The translations under genes and the position numbers were made by a program. Below, piece after piece: positions 17,771-27,200 of a stretch of 64,000 bases of DNA; position 1 is the first letter of the stretch, and the number at the start of each line of letters is the position of its first letter. Location: assembly GCF_000421565.1 (NCBI RefSeq), contig NZ_ATXG01000013.1:78146-142145 (forward strand), written 5' to 3'. This DNA is from Agromyces subbeticus DSM 16689 (GTDB lineage Bacteria; Actinomycetota; Actinomycetes; Actinomycetales; Microbacteriaceae). The notes under the pieces are model-generated. The model saw nothing but the letters and a program-made list of their open reading frames with translations. It had not been told where the DNA came from and searched no databases.

Positions 17771-19099
17771 TCATCGCAGGAGCACGCCGATCTCAGTGAA
17801 GGCCTGGGTGTACCGATCGAGGAGCGAACGCGCCACCCCAACCGAGTCGACGAGCGGATGCGCCGCGAACGCGCGCCAGGCCTGCTCGCGCGACCCCTCG
17901 TGCACGGCGCTGATGATGAGCCGCTCGGCGGACTTCACCTGCGTGATCAGGCCGAGCATCTCGCCCGAGACCGGGGCGATGGGCCACGGGTGCACGCCGT
18001 CGCCGTCGACGACGCAGCCCACCTCGACGACCGCGTCTTCGGGCAGCTGCGGCACGAGCGAGTTGTTGCGGACGTTCAGGATCATCGTCGACGATCGGCC
18101 GGTGGCGAGGGCTGCCATGAGATCGAGTGCGACCTCGTGGTACCCGCCGCCGTCGACATCCGACTCGAGGCGCTCCTCGTCGTCAGGTCGGCTCTCGGCC
18201 ATGTAGCTCGACTCGCGCTCGTGACGGGCGCGTATCCACGTCGCGAGCGGGTCGTCGCCGGGGGCGGCGTAGAAGGCCGACTGCTGGCGGTCGAGGAACT
18301 CGCCGCGGGTCGACGGCGCCGAGCGGATGCGTTCGGTCGCCTCGCGGGTGAAATAGTAGTAGTAGAGGTACTCGTTCGGCAGGGCGCCGAGCGCTCGCAC
18401 CCAGTCGAAGCCCATCAGGCGGGCCTCTTCGATGCTCTCGAGCGACTGATCGGATTCGAGCAGCTTCGGCAGCAGGTCTTCGCCGCCGGCGGTCATCGAG
18501 CGGAGCCACCCGAGGTGGTTCAGGCCCACGTAGTCGAAGTCCACGCGGTCGGCGGTGCCGCTCACGGCGGTGGCTGCGCGACGGATGAGTCCGATGGGGG
18601 TGTCGCAGATGCCGACGACGCGGTCGCCCAGCACGCGCTGCATGGCCTCGGTGACGATACCGGCGGGGTTCGTGAAGTTGATCACCCAGGCGTCGGGCGC
18701 GACATCACGGATCGTCTCGGCGAGCCGGGTCATGAACGGCACGGTGCGGAGCGCGTAGGCGAGGCCGCCGGGGCCGACCGTCTCCTGGCCGAGCACGCCG
18801 AGGTCGAGCGCCGTCTTCTCGTCGAGGATGCGGCCGCGGGTGCCGCCGATGCGCACGGCGCTGAAGACGAAGTCCGCGCCGCGGAGCGCCTCTTCGAGGT
18901 CGGTGGTCAGCGTGATGGTCGGCACGTGGCGCTTCTCGCGGGCGAGGCGCGTGAGGATCGCACCGATCGTCTGCAGACGGGACTCGGAGACGTCGTAGAG
19001 GCTCAGCTCGTCGATGCGCACGGGAGCGTGGTCGGCGGAGACGGCCTCGAACACCTGGGGGACGCGGAAGCCGCCGCCCCCGATGATGGTGAGCTTCAC
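17771..19099 (-). CDS. GH4 family glycosidase (6-phospho-beta-glucosidase-like)
   Basis: NAD- and metal-dependent glycoside hydrolase family 4 enzyme of 442 residues. N-terminal Rossmann LTIIGGGGFRVPQVFEA, then NFTNPAGIVTEAM (NAD/sugar binding), the metal-binding Cys in GICDTPIG and His in GLNHLGW near residue 200. GTG start at 19099 inside the regulator's stop (GTGA). GH4 enzymes cleave alpha or beta glycosides by a redox-assisted mechanism, often on 6-phosphosugars. Here it sits between a DeoR regulator and inositol genes, so the aglycone could be an inositol; that is inference. Confidence 0.9.
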   Translation of the reverse strand: MKLTIIGGGGFRVPQVFEAVSADHAPVRIDELSLYDVSESRLQTIGAILTRLAREKRHVPTITLTTDLEEALRGADFVFSAVRIGGTRGRILDEKTALDLGVLGQETVGPGGLAYALRTVPFMTRLAETIRDVAPDAWVINFTNPAGIVTEAMQRVLGDRVVGICDTPIGLIRRAATAVSGTADRVDFDYVGLNHLGWLRSMTAGGEDLLPKLLESDQSLESIEEARLMGFDWVRALGALPNEYLYYYYFTREATERIRSAPSTRGEFLDRQQSAFYAAPGDDPLATWIRARHERESSYMAESRPDDEERLESDVDGGGYHEVALDLMAALATGRSSTMILNVRNNSLVPQLPEDAVVEVGCVVDGDGVHPWPIAPVSGEMLGLITQVKSAERLIISAVHEGSREQAWRAFAAHPLVDSVGVARSLLDRYTQAFTEIGVLLR

Positions 19100-19845
19100 G
19101 CGACCATCACCTCGACACCGGCCTCGCGGAGCACCTCGAGGGTCGAGGCATCCGCGTCGTCGTTCGTCACGATCGCCGAGATCTGCCCGGGGCCGCAGAC
19201 GCTCAGTACCCCGACGCCCGGGAACTTCGAGGCGTCGGCCAGCACGACGGTGCGCTGCGAGGACTCGATCATCGCGAGTTTGATCGGCACCTCCATGCCG
19301 GTCGTGTCGGAGATCGTGCCGTTCGCCCGGATTCCGCTCGTGCCGAGGAAGCACGTGGTCGCCCGGATCTGCGCGAGCGCCTGCTCGGTGAGGGTGCCGA
19401 TCATCGAGTTGTAGTTCTTGCGCACGGCGCCGCCGAGCACGATGAGCTCGACCATGTCGTCGTCTCGCAACTCGTCGATGACCGCGAGGCTCGCGGTGAT
19501 GACCGTGATGCGTCTGCCGCGCAGCTGGCGCGCGAGGAGGGCGGTCGTCGTGCCGATGTCGATGATGATGACGTCGCCCTCGGCCACGAGTTCAGCAGCC
19601 TTCTCGGCGATGCGCGACTTCTCGGGGTGGTGCTGTCGTTCGACGTCGGTGAACGGGATCTGGTCGGGCTCGATGCTGCCGCCGCCGCGCACGCGTCGGA
19701 GCAGGCCCTCGGCACTGAGGGTGTTGAGATCACGGCGGATGGTCGAGAGCGAGACGCCGAACTGCTCGGCGAGCTCTTCGACGGTGACTTCGCCGTCAGT
19801 GCGCAAGGAGTTCAGGATGTGCGCCTGTCGCGTTGCTGTGAGCAT
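19096..19845 (-). CDS. DeoR family transcriptional regulator
   Basis: 249 residues from the ATG at 19845. The N-terminal HTH (ATRQAHILNSLRTDGEVTVEELA, then FGVSLSTIRRDLNTL) is the DeoR pattern, and the C-terminal DeoRC sensor domain shows IIDIGTTTALLARQL and CFLGTSGI. DeoR regulators usually repress sugar operons and respond to a phosphosugar. There is no Shine-Dalgarno; a TACGCT box at 19853-19858 lies 7 nt before the ATG, suggesting a leaderless mRNA. It leads the minus-strand operon and diverges from the sugar kinase, so it probably controls both. An in-frame TTG at 19866 is an unlikely start. Confidence 0.9.
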   Translation of the reverse strand: MLTATRQAHILNSLRTDGEVTVEELAEQFGVSLSTIRRDLNTLSAEGLLRRVRGGGSIEPDQIPFTDVERQHHPEKSRIAEKAAELVAEGDVIIIDIGTTTALLARQLRGRRITVITASLAVIDELRDDDMVELIVLGGAVRKNYNSMIGTLTEQALAQIRATTCFLGTSGIRANGTISDTTGMEVPIKLAMIESSQRTVVLADASKFPGVGVLSVCGPGQISAIVTNDDADASTLEVLREAGVEVMVA

Positions 19846-19962
19846 GTGAAACAGCGTAGCAGTCAACTTCGCGCACGAATTGACGCAAGACCATTCATTC
19901 GAGAGTATGTTCAGTCAAAGGTCATCGACGATCGTTCATGCGATCGAACCCGAGGAGGATCC
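19846..19962. promoter_or_regulatory. Divergent promoter region between DeoR operon and kinase/ABC operon
   Basis: Comparatively A+T-rich 117-bp gap. On the minus strand a TACGCT -10 box is 7 nt from the DeoR start. On the plus strand TTGACG (19880-19885) and TATGTT (19906-19911) could be promoter boxes, though the 20-bp spacing is long. Several TTCA-type units (ATTCATTCGA, TATGTTCAGT, CGTTCATGCG) recur between 19893 and 19943 and may be regulator half-sites. GAGGAGG (19952-19958) is the kinase ribosome site. Confidence 0.45.
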
Positions 19963-21063
19963 GTGACGGAACGCGCTGCCGACGACATCGTCGATGTGCT
20001 GCTGACCGGGCCGGTCTTCTTCGATCTGATCTTCACCGAGCTGAACGCGGCGCCGCGACCGGGCACCGAGGTGCACGCGGAGGCACTTGCGAGCAGCCCG
20101 GGTGGAGTGGCCAATCTCGCCGTCGCGACCGCCCGCCTCGGCCTGAGCACAGCGCTCGCCGCAACGCTCGGCGACGACCTGTACGGGCGCTGGTGCTGGG
20201 AGTTCCTCGCCGACCGCGAGGGCATCGACCTCTCGTCGTCGCAGCTCGTCGAGAACTGGCCGACGCCCGTCACGGTGTCGATCGCGTCGAACGGCGACCG
20301 CAGCATGATCACGCGCGAGGAGCCCTCGCCCGTGGCCGCCGGCGCGCTCGTCGGCGACCGGGTCGCCGCCCGCGCGACCTTCGCCGACCTCGGCGCGATG
20401 TCGCGCGGAGCGCGCGCCGACGACGCCTGGTGGCAACCGGCGGCGCGCGCAGGCACGAGGATCTTCGCCGACATCGGCTGGGACTCCTCCGAGCGCTGGG
20501 ATGTCGCCGACCTGCAGCCGCTCGCCGACTGCTTCGCCTTCACGCCGAACGAGTCGGAGGCGATGGCGTACACGCGCACGGAATCCGCCGTCGCGGCCGC
20601 GCGTGTACTCGCCGATCACGTGCCGCTCGTCGTGGTGACCCGGGGCGGCGACGGGGCGGTCGCGATCGACTCCGCGAGCGGCGAAGAGGTGACCGTGCCC
20701 GCGGTGCCGGCGAACGGCCGCGATGCGACGGGCGCGGGCGACGTGTTCGGGGCCGCGCTCGTTCTCGGCACGCTGCGCGACTGGCCGCTCGTACAGCGAC
20801 TGTCGTTCGCCGCGCTGTGCGCCGCTCTCGCCGTCGAGCACCCCGGCGGCGCGCTCGCGGCGCCCGGATGGGGCGACCTCGCCGACTGGTGGGACCGCAC
20901 GCGCGCCGGCGGCGATCGCGAGCTCGTCCCGCGGTTCTCGTTCCTCGCCGACGTGCTACCCGAGACCCTCGGCCGCCGCAGGTCGGAATCCACGTTCCCC
21001 TTCGCCGACTACCGAGCCACAGCAGCCCGGCGATCGTTCCCCGACAAGAGAGGTACATCATGA
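19963..21063 (+). CDS. PfkB family carbohydrate kinase
   Basis: 366-residue ribokinase-fold sugar kinase starting at GTG 19963, 4 nt after GAGGAGG. Signature elements: SSPGGVANLAVATARLG (PfkB motif 1 region), GDDLYGRWCWEFL, VVTRGGDGAVAID, and the catalytic loop NGRDATGAGDVFGAAL, where Asp of GAGD is the base. It should phosphorylate a sugar brought in by the adjacent ABC importer. It overlaps the binding-protein gene by 4 bp. PfkB also includes IolC, but I see nothing specific to IolC, so a generic name is safer. Confidence 0.88.
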   Translation: MTERAADDIVDVLLTGPVFFDLIFTELNAAPRPGTEVHAEALASSPGGVANLAVATARLGLSTALAATLGDDLYGRWCWEFLADREGIDLSSSQLVENWPTPVTVSIASNGDRSMITREEPSPVAAGALVGDRVAARATFADLGAMSRGARADDAWWQPAARAGTRIFADIGWDSSERWDVADLQPLADCFAFTPNESEAMAYTRTESAVAAARVLADHVPLVVVTRGGDGAVAIDSASGEEVTVPAVPANGRDATGAGDVFGAALVLGTLRDWPLVQRLSFAALCAALAVEHPGGALAAPGWGDLADWWDRTRAGGDRELVPRFSFLADVLPETLGRRRSESTFPFADYRATAARRSFPDKRGTS

Positions 21064-22415
21064 AGCGAAACATCCGACTGAACGCAGCCGCACTGGGAGG
21101 TGCCGCGCTCGTCATCGCACTCGCCGGCTGTGCGCCGGGAACCGGGAGCACCGGCGGCACCGAGAGCACCGGTGAGATCAGCACCGACATCTCCGGCGTC
21201 GGCGACGTCACCCTCACCGTCTGGGACCAGGAGGTGCGCGGCGGCCAGAACGAGCAGATGGAGCAGCTCAACGCCGCGTTCATGGAGAAGTACCCGAACG
21301 TGACGATCGACCGCAACTCGCAGTCGTTCGACGACCTCGCGACGACGCTTCGACTCGCCCTCACCGACGCCGACGCGCCCGACGTCGTGCAGGCCAACAA
21401 CGGCCGTAACACGATGGGGCAGTTCGTCGCGGCCGATCAGCTGCGCCCGCTCGACGACTACGCCGAGGCCTACGGCTGGGGCGACCGCTTCTCGTCGTCG
21501 GTGCTGCAGTACTCGACCTACAGCGATGACGCGAAGGTCTTCGGCGATGGCAGCCTCTACGGCCTCCCGCAGGTCGGCGAGGTCGTCGGCATCTTCTATT
21601 CCAAGAGCAAGCTCGAGGGCCTCGGCCTCGAGGTGCCCACGGACTGGACCGAGTTCGACGCCGCGTTGAAGGCGGCGAAGGCGGCAGGGGAGACCCCGAT
21701 GCAGCTCGGCAACATCGAGAAGTGGCCGGCGCTGCACGTGTTCGGCCCGCTGCAGGGCGACGACGTCGACGCCGAGGTGATCACCGATCTCGGGCTCGGC
21801 AACGCCGGCCAGAGCTGGTCCACGCCCGAGAACGTCGAGGCCGCGGCAGCGCTGCAGGGCTGGGTCGATGCGGGTTACTTCAACGACGGCGTGAACGGCA
21901 CCGACTACGACGCCGCGTGGCAGGCCCTCGCGGGCGGCGACGGCGTGTTCCTCATCGGCGGTTCGTGGCTCGCCGCCGACCTCGGCGACGCGATGGGCGA
22001 CGACGTCGGGTTCTTCATCCCGAACACGGGCGACGGCACCCCGGCGACCACCGGCGGCACGGGCCTGCCCTTCACGATCACCTCGGCTGCCGACAACACC
22101 GATGTCGCCGCGGCCTACCTCGACTTCATCACGAGCGACGAGGCGATGGACGTGCTCGCCGAGACGGGCAACCTTCCGGTGAACCGCACCGCGGAGCTCG
22201 CCCCCGACTCGGGCGTGCTGGCCGACGTGTTCACGGTGTTCGGCAACGTCACCGGCGACGGCAGCCTGCTGCCGTACCTCGACTACGCGACGCCGACGTT
22301 CGGCGACACGATGGGTCAGGCACTGCAGGACCTGCTGGCGGGCCAGGCGACTCCCGAGCAGTTCACGGAGACGCTGGAAGCCGACTACTCGGAGTTCGTC
22401 GCAAGCAATGAGTGA
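21060..22415 (+). CDS. Sugar ABC transporter substrate-binding lipoprotein
   Basis: 451 residues. Basic N-terminus, hydrophobic helix and lipobox LAGC (Cys about 23) followed by a Gly/Ser/Thr-rich linker, so it is membrane-anchored outside the cell. The mature part is a family 1 sugar-binding fold: DVTLTVWDQEVRGGQNEQM, LALTDADAPDVVQANNG, GLPQVGEVVGIFYSKSKLEG and YLDFITSDEAMDVLAETGN. Part of the operon kinase - binding protein - two permeases, with 4- to 8-bp overlaps. No ATPase gene is present, so it probably shares a common MsiK-type ATPase, as many actinobacterial sugar importers do. Confidence 0.93.
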   Translation: MKRNIRLNAAALGGAALVIALAGCAPGTGSTGGTESTGEISTDISGVGDVTLTVWDQEVRGGQNEQMEQLNAAFMEKYPNVTIDRNSQSFDDLATTLRLALTDADAPDVVQANNGRNTMGQFVAADQLRPLDDYAEAYGWGDRFSSSVLQYSTYSDDAKVFGDGSLYGLPQVGEVVGIFYSKSKLEGLGLEVPTDWTEFDAALKAAKAAGETPMQLGNIEKWPALHVFGPLQGDDVDAEVITDLGLGNAGQSWSTPENVEAAAALQGWVDAGYFNDGVNGTDYDAAWQALAGGDGVFLIGGSWLAADLGDAMGDDVGFFIPNTGDGTPATTGGTGLPFTITSAADNTDVAAAYLDFITSDEAMDVLAETGNLPVNRTAELAPDSGVLADVFTVFGNVTGDGSLLPYLDYATPTFGDTMGQALQDLLAGQATPEQFTETLEADYSEFVASNE

Positions 22416-23313
22416 CGGCACCACCACGGTCGGGCGGAGCGCCACTCGGCGCTCCGCCCGATCGGGCTGGGTCGCGTGGGCGTACCTCGCACCCGCCCTG
22501 ATCATCTACGGCGCGTTCCTGCTCTTCCCGCTCGGCCGGGCGGCCCAGTACTCCCTCTTCGAGTGGGACGGGCTGGGGGAGTCGACGTTCGTCGGCCTCG
22601 ACAACTACGTCGAGATCCTCTTCGACGAACGCCTTCGCGTGGCGTTCTGGCACGCGCTCGTGCTCGTGTTCTTCTACGCGGTGCTGCCGCTCGTCATCGG
22701 CCTCGTGCTCGCCGCGCTGCTCACGCGCTCGCAGGTGCGAGGGCTCGGTTTCTTCCGCAGCGTCATCTTCCTGCCGCAGGTGATCGCCATGGTCGTCGTC
22801 GCCGTCACCTGGCGGCAGATCTACGCTCCCGACGGCCCGCTCAACGGCTTCCTCCGGCTGATCGGTCTCGACTCGCTGACCCGGCCGTGGCTCGGCGACT
22901 ACACGTTCACCCTGCCCGCCGTCGGACTCATCGGCACCTGGGTGTGCACCGGTCTCGTCACCGTGCTGCTCATGGCCGGCATGAGCCGCGTGCCGCGGGA
23001 ACTGTACGAGGCGGCGCGGCTCGACGGATCGGGGCCGGTGCGCGAGTTCTTCGCCATCACCCTTCCGACCGTTCGCGGCGAGATCACGGTCGCGCTCACC
23101 CTCACGATCGTTGCCGCCCTGAAGACCTTCGACCTCGTCTACGTCACGACGAGCGGCGGCCCCGGCACGTCGACCACCGTGCCGAGCTACGAGATCTACC
23201 GCCGGGCATTCCAACTCGGGGATGTCGGCGTCGCCACCGCCGTCGGCATCGTGCTGACCATCATCGTCTTCGCCATCAACGGCGTCGTCAACATGATCGG
23301 AGACAGGAAATGA
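22408..23313 (+). CDS. Sugar ABC transporter permease, MalF/UgpA-type
   Basis: 301 residues with about six membrane segments: AYLAPALIIYGAFLLFPLG first, and the ABC permease loop ELYEAARLDGSGPVREFFAITLP (EAA motif) around residue 195. Overlaps the binding-protein gene by 8 bp and the second permease by 4 bp. Together the two permeases form the channel of a CUT1-type importer for oligosaccharides or glycosides. Confidence 0.93.
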   Translation: MSDGTTTVGRSATRRSARSGWVAWAYLAPALIIYGAFLLFPLGRAAQYSLFEWDGLGESTFVGLDNYVEILFDERLRVAFWHALVLVFFYAVLPLVIGLVLAALLTRSQVRGLGFFRSVIFLPQVIAMVVVAVTWRQIYAPDGPLNGFLRLIGLDSLTRPWLGDYTFTLPAVGLIGTWVCTGLVTVLLMAGMSRVPRELYEAARLDGSGPVREFFAITLPTVRGEITVALTLTIVAALKTFDLVYVTTSGGPGTSTTVPSYEIYRRAFQLGDVGVATAVGIVLTIIVFAINGVVNMIGDRK

Positions 23314-24128
23314 AGGTCTCCCCGATCGAACGAGGCGCGAACTACCTCGTGCTCATCGGGTTCGCGCTCGTCGTGCTCGGCCCCATCGGCGTGATCGTCA
23401 CGATGGCGTTCGGGCCGAAGGACGCCTCCGCAGGTCGCGAGGGCGGCGCGTTCCACCCCGAGAACTTCCCCGAGGCATGGGAGATCGGCCGATTCGGCCA
23501 GTACATGCTGACCTCGGTGGTCGTCGCGACGATCGTCGTCGTCGTCTCGGTGCTCTGCTCGATCCTCGCGGGCTACGCGCTCGGGACGATGCGATTCCGC
23601 GGTGCGACCCTCGTCTTCTACGTGTTCCTCCTCGGCATCATGGTGCCGACCGAGGCGTTCATCGTGCCGCTCTACTTCGACCTGCGCGTGCTCGGGCTCA
23701 CCAACACCGTCTGGGGCGTCGCGCTGCCGCAGATCGCGATGTCGATCGCCTTCGGTACGTACTGGATGCGCACGTACTTCCGCAGTTCGAGCACGGCGCT
23801 CATCGAAGCGGCCCGCCTCGACGGGGCGAACTCGATGCGTATCCTCTGGCAGGTGCTGGTGCCGATCGGGCGACCCGCGATCCTGACCCTGGTGCTGCTC
23901 GTCTTCATGTGGACCTGGAACGAGTTCCTGATCCCGCTCGTGATGTCGCCCAACGGAGCGGTGCGCACGGCGCCGCTCGGCCTCGCATTCTTCCAGGGCC
24001 AGTACACGCAGGGCACGGCGCTGCTCGCGGCGGGCGCGGTCATGGTCGCCCTGCCGGTGGTCCTGCTCTACGTCTTCCTGCAGCGCCACTTCATCAAGGG
24101 CATGATCGAGGGCGCAGTGCGCGAATGA
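23310..24128 (+). CDS. Sugar ABC transporter permease, MalG/UgpE-type
   Basis: 272 residues with six predicted membrane helices; first helix NYLVLIGFALVVLGPIGVIV. EAA loop ALIEAARLDGANSMRILWQV is followed by VPIGRPAILTLVLLVFMWTWNEFL, the typical MalG-type C-terminus. Last gene of the importer operon; the next gene has its own promoter region with a palindromic operator. Confidence 0.93.
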   Translation: MKVSPIERGANYLVLIGFALVVLGPIGVIVTMAFGPKDASAGREGGAFHPENFPEAWEIGRFGQYMLTSVVVATIVVVVSVLCSILAGYALGTMRFRGATLVFYVFLLGIMVPTEAFIVPLYFDLRVLGLTNTVWGVALPQIAMSIAFGTYWMRTYFRSSSTALIEAARLDGANSMRILWQVLVPIGRPAILTLVLLVFMWTWNEFLIPLVMSPNGAVRTAPLGLAFFQGQYTQGTALLAAGAVMVALPVVLLYVFLQRHFIKGMIEGAVRE

Positions 24129-24160
24129 TCAAGTCATCACGCACCTGCGCGCGCCATTCT

Positions 24161-24176
24161 GCGTGCAATTGCACGC
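24161..24176. promoter_or_regulatory. Perfect 16-bp palindromic operator upstream of the PIG-L gene
   Basis: GCGTGCAATTGCACGC reads the same on both strands and resembles LacI/GalR-type operators centred on a CG-poor core. Just downstream are TTGCAA (24183-24188) and TAGCTT (24206-24211), 17 bp apart, a plausible promoter for the secreted deacetylase. No LacI-family gene is in the window, so the regulator would be encoded elsewhere. Confidence 0.6.
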
Positions 24177-24262
24177 TTGTGCTTGCAAGGTGACTGATAC
24201 TGCTCTAGCTTGAGGGGGATCGGGCGGCAGTCCGCCGTACCGAGCGTCCAACGGAGGACCGC

Positions 24263-27200
24263 ATGAAACGTCATCACGCAATCCTGCTCACTTCGCTGAT
24301 CGCCGTCGCCGCACTCATGGGACAGGGCACAGCCGTGGCCGCGACGATGGGCAACGGCAGTTCGGGGCCACCGGATGCGGCCGTGAAGCTCGAGGTCGGC
24401 GACCCGGCGATCGCCACGGAGACCGAGCGTCAGAAGATCGACATCATGGGCATCTGGGCCCACCCCGACGACGACGCCGGGTTCACCACACCATGCGGGG
24501 TCTGGAACGACCTCTACGGCGTGCGCTGCGGCATCATCATGGCCACGCGCGGCGAGGGCGGATCGAACTCCGTCGGCCCCGAGGCCGGCCCCGACCTCGG
24601 CCTGCGCCGGGAGAACGAGGACCGCACCTCGCACATCCGCTCCGGCACGGTCGACATCTTCAACCTCGACCGCGTCGACTTCTTCTACAACACCTCGGCG
24701 CCGCTCACGGCGAAGGTCTGGGATGCCGAAGAGACGCTCAGCCGCACCGTGCGGATCATCCGCGAGACGCGGCCCGAGATCCTCGTCGGCAGCACGCCGT
24801 CGCTCGCCGCCGGGCACGGCAACCACCAGTACGCGCAGGGACGCATGATCTGGGAGGCCGCGGCCGCCGCCGCCGACCCCGGCAAGTTCCCCGAGCAGCT
24901 CACCGGCGTCGGAGCCGTGGAGCCGTGGCAGGTCAAGAAGATCCTCGCGGGCGGACTGACCACCGGCACCGGCGGTGTCGCCGCCGCCAATTGCAACGCC
25001 GGCTTCGTGCCCGCCGCGACGAACCCCTTCACGGTCGTCGGCACCTGGACCGGCCACGAGTCGCCTTACGTCTGGGCCGAGGGCAACCTCGCCGGGCGAG
25101 CCGCCGGATCCGCGAAGACCTGGGCCCAGGTCGGCCGCGAGGGCGGCCGGGCGCACCCCACGCAGGCGCGCACCATGCAGACCGCCCTCGTCGACCCGAC
25201 GTGCCAGCGCTACGGCGTCTCGCAGTCGATCGTGCCGATGCAGCCGAACTCGTCGCCGGCCTCGGCGAACGACGATGCCGTGCTGTACGGCGCCGTCATC
25301 GCCGACCCGGGCGGCATGCCCCTCGGCTCCGAGTTCTCAGTCGAGGCCGAGGAGTACTTCGAGGCCGCGGGGGAGCCGTTCACCACGACGGTCGCCCTTC
25401 GCTCCGGCGACGGGCAGCTCGGCGCCGGCACGGTGAAGCTCGTCGTGCCCGCCGGTTGGCAGGTCTCCGCGCCCGTCGAGGTCGACGGCGTCGGCGACAC
25501 GGATGCCACGCAGGCGACGTTCACCGTGACGCCCGCGAGCGACGCGGCACCGGCCGTCTACAAGCTCTCGGCGGAGTTCGCCGGCGAGGGCATCACCGCG
25601 TACAACGACACGCGGATCGAACTCGTCGCACCGGTCGAGGGGCGCTTCGAACGCTGGGGCACCGCGGCCGAGTACGAGCAGTGGACAGAGGACAACGACG
25701 CGTACGTCGGCGGTCGCTCGAAGGCCGTCGCCCAGGTCGGCGCCGGCGAGACGGTGACCGTGCCGGTCGTGGTCGCCAACCGCACCGCCGTCGACGAGTC
25801 GGGCACGGTGGACCTCGCAGTGCCGGCCGGGTTCGTCGTCGACGCGGCGAGCAAGCCGTTCGCCGACCTCGCACCCGGCGAGACGACGACGATCCCGTTC
25901 GTCGTCACCCACACCGATCCGGCCGACCCCGGCAGCAGGACGGAGACCTTCGCGGCGACCACCACCTCGGGTGCCGGCGTCTCGACCGAGAGCGAGACGG
26001 TCTACCTCGTGCCGACCGTCGTGATCCCGCAGCTCGGTGCCGCGCCGGCGATCGACGGCACCGCCGACGAGCTCTACGTCGGCCAGCCGATCGACGTGGG
26101 CACGCGCTGGGAGGGCGCCGAGTGCGCCGCCGACGGAGTGGACTGCGGTGACGGCGGCGTCGCCCGACTGGGCTGGCACGACGACGCGCTGTACGCGCAG
26201 ATCCGGGTGACCGACGACGTGGCCAGCGCCGCGTCGACACCCGACCGCTGCTTCGGCCACTGGCTCGTCGACTCGGTCGAGCTGCTGCTCGATCCGCGCG
26301 GCGACTCGATCGACACCTCGTCGACGTTCAAGCTCGGCATGTTCCCGTTCACCGATGACGCCGACGGCGCCAACGGCAACGGAACCGACGGGCCGTGCTG
26401 GTCTCGCGACGCCGACAACCATCAGGGCTTCTCGACCGGCCCGCTCGCCGAGACGGTCGAAGGCGGCCTGAACGCCGAGGGCGTCGAGGTCGCGGTCCAG
26501 GTCGTGCGTCAGGCCGACGGCACGTACGCCGGCGGTGGATACGACATCGAGGTGAAGGTGCCGCTCTCCACCCTCCCGGCAGCCGTCGGCCCGACGAGTG
26601 CGGCGCCCCAGGGTGATGCAGCGCTGAACGACGTCGATCCCGACTACCTGGGACTGAACGTCACGCCGTACGACTCCGACACGCAGAACTTCATCGGGCA
26701 GACCCGAACCGCGTGGTCGGCCTTCGGCAGCCAGCAGTCGGAGCCGTACCGATGGGGTCACGCCTACCTCGACGGGTACGCGCCACCGGCTGACCGGTCG
26801 ACCGAGTCGGCGGAGCCGATCATCCCCGACACGGCCCTGCAGGGCGTGCAGTCGCCGCAGACGGTCGCCCAGTCGGCGACGCGTGGCGGCACGATCTCGG
26901 GAGTGCAGCCGAGTGATGCGATGGCCTTCACCGATGTGAAGATCCAGCAGAAGAAGGTCACCTTCTCGTATCGCTCGGAGGAGGCCGGAACCGTGCGGGT
27001 CTTCCTGTGGAAGGGCGACACATCGTTCATCCCGGTGTGGACCTCGAGCTGCGCCGGCGACATCTACGGCTTCGAGGCCTGCTCCCCATCGGACGGCGCG
27101 GCTCCGCCATGGGCCCCTGACATGAGCGGCCGTTTGCTGGGGTCGTTCGAACAGGAGGTCGCCGCGGGCAAGGGCAGCCTGGCGGTGCCGATTGATGCGA

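Noticed and set aside
19864..19866. TTG start for the DeoR regulator
   Set aside because: Adds seven non-conserved residues and would move the start upstream of the -10 box that fits the ATG at 19845.
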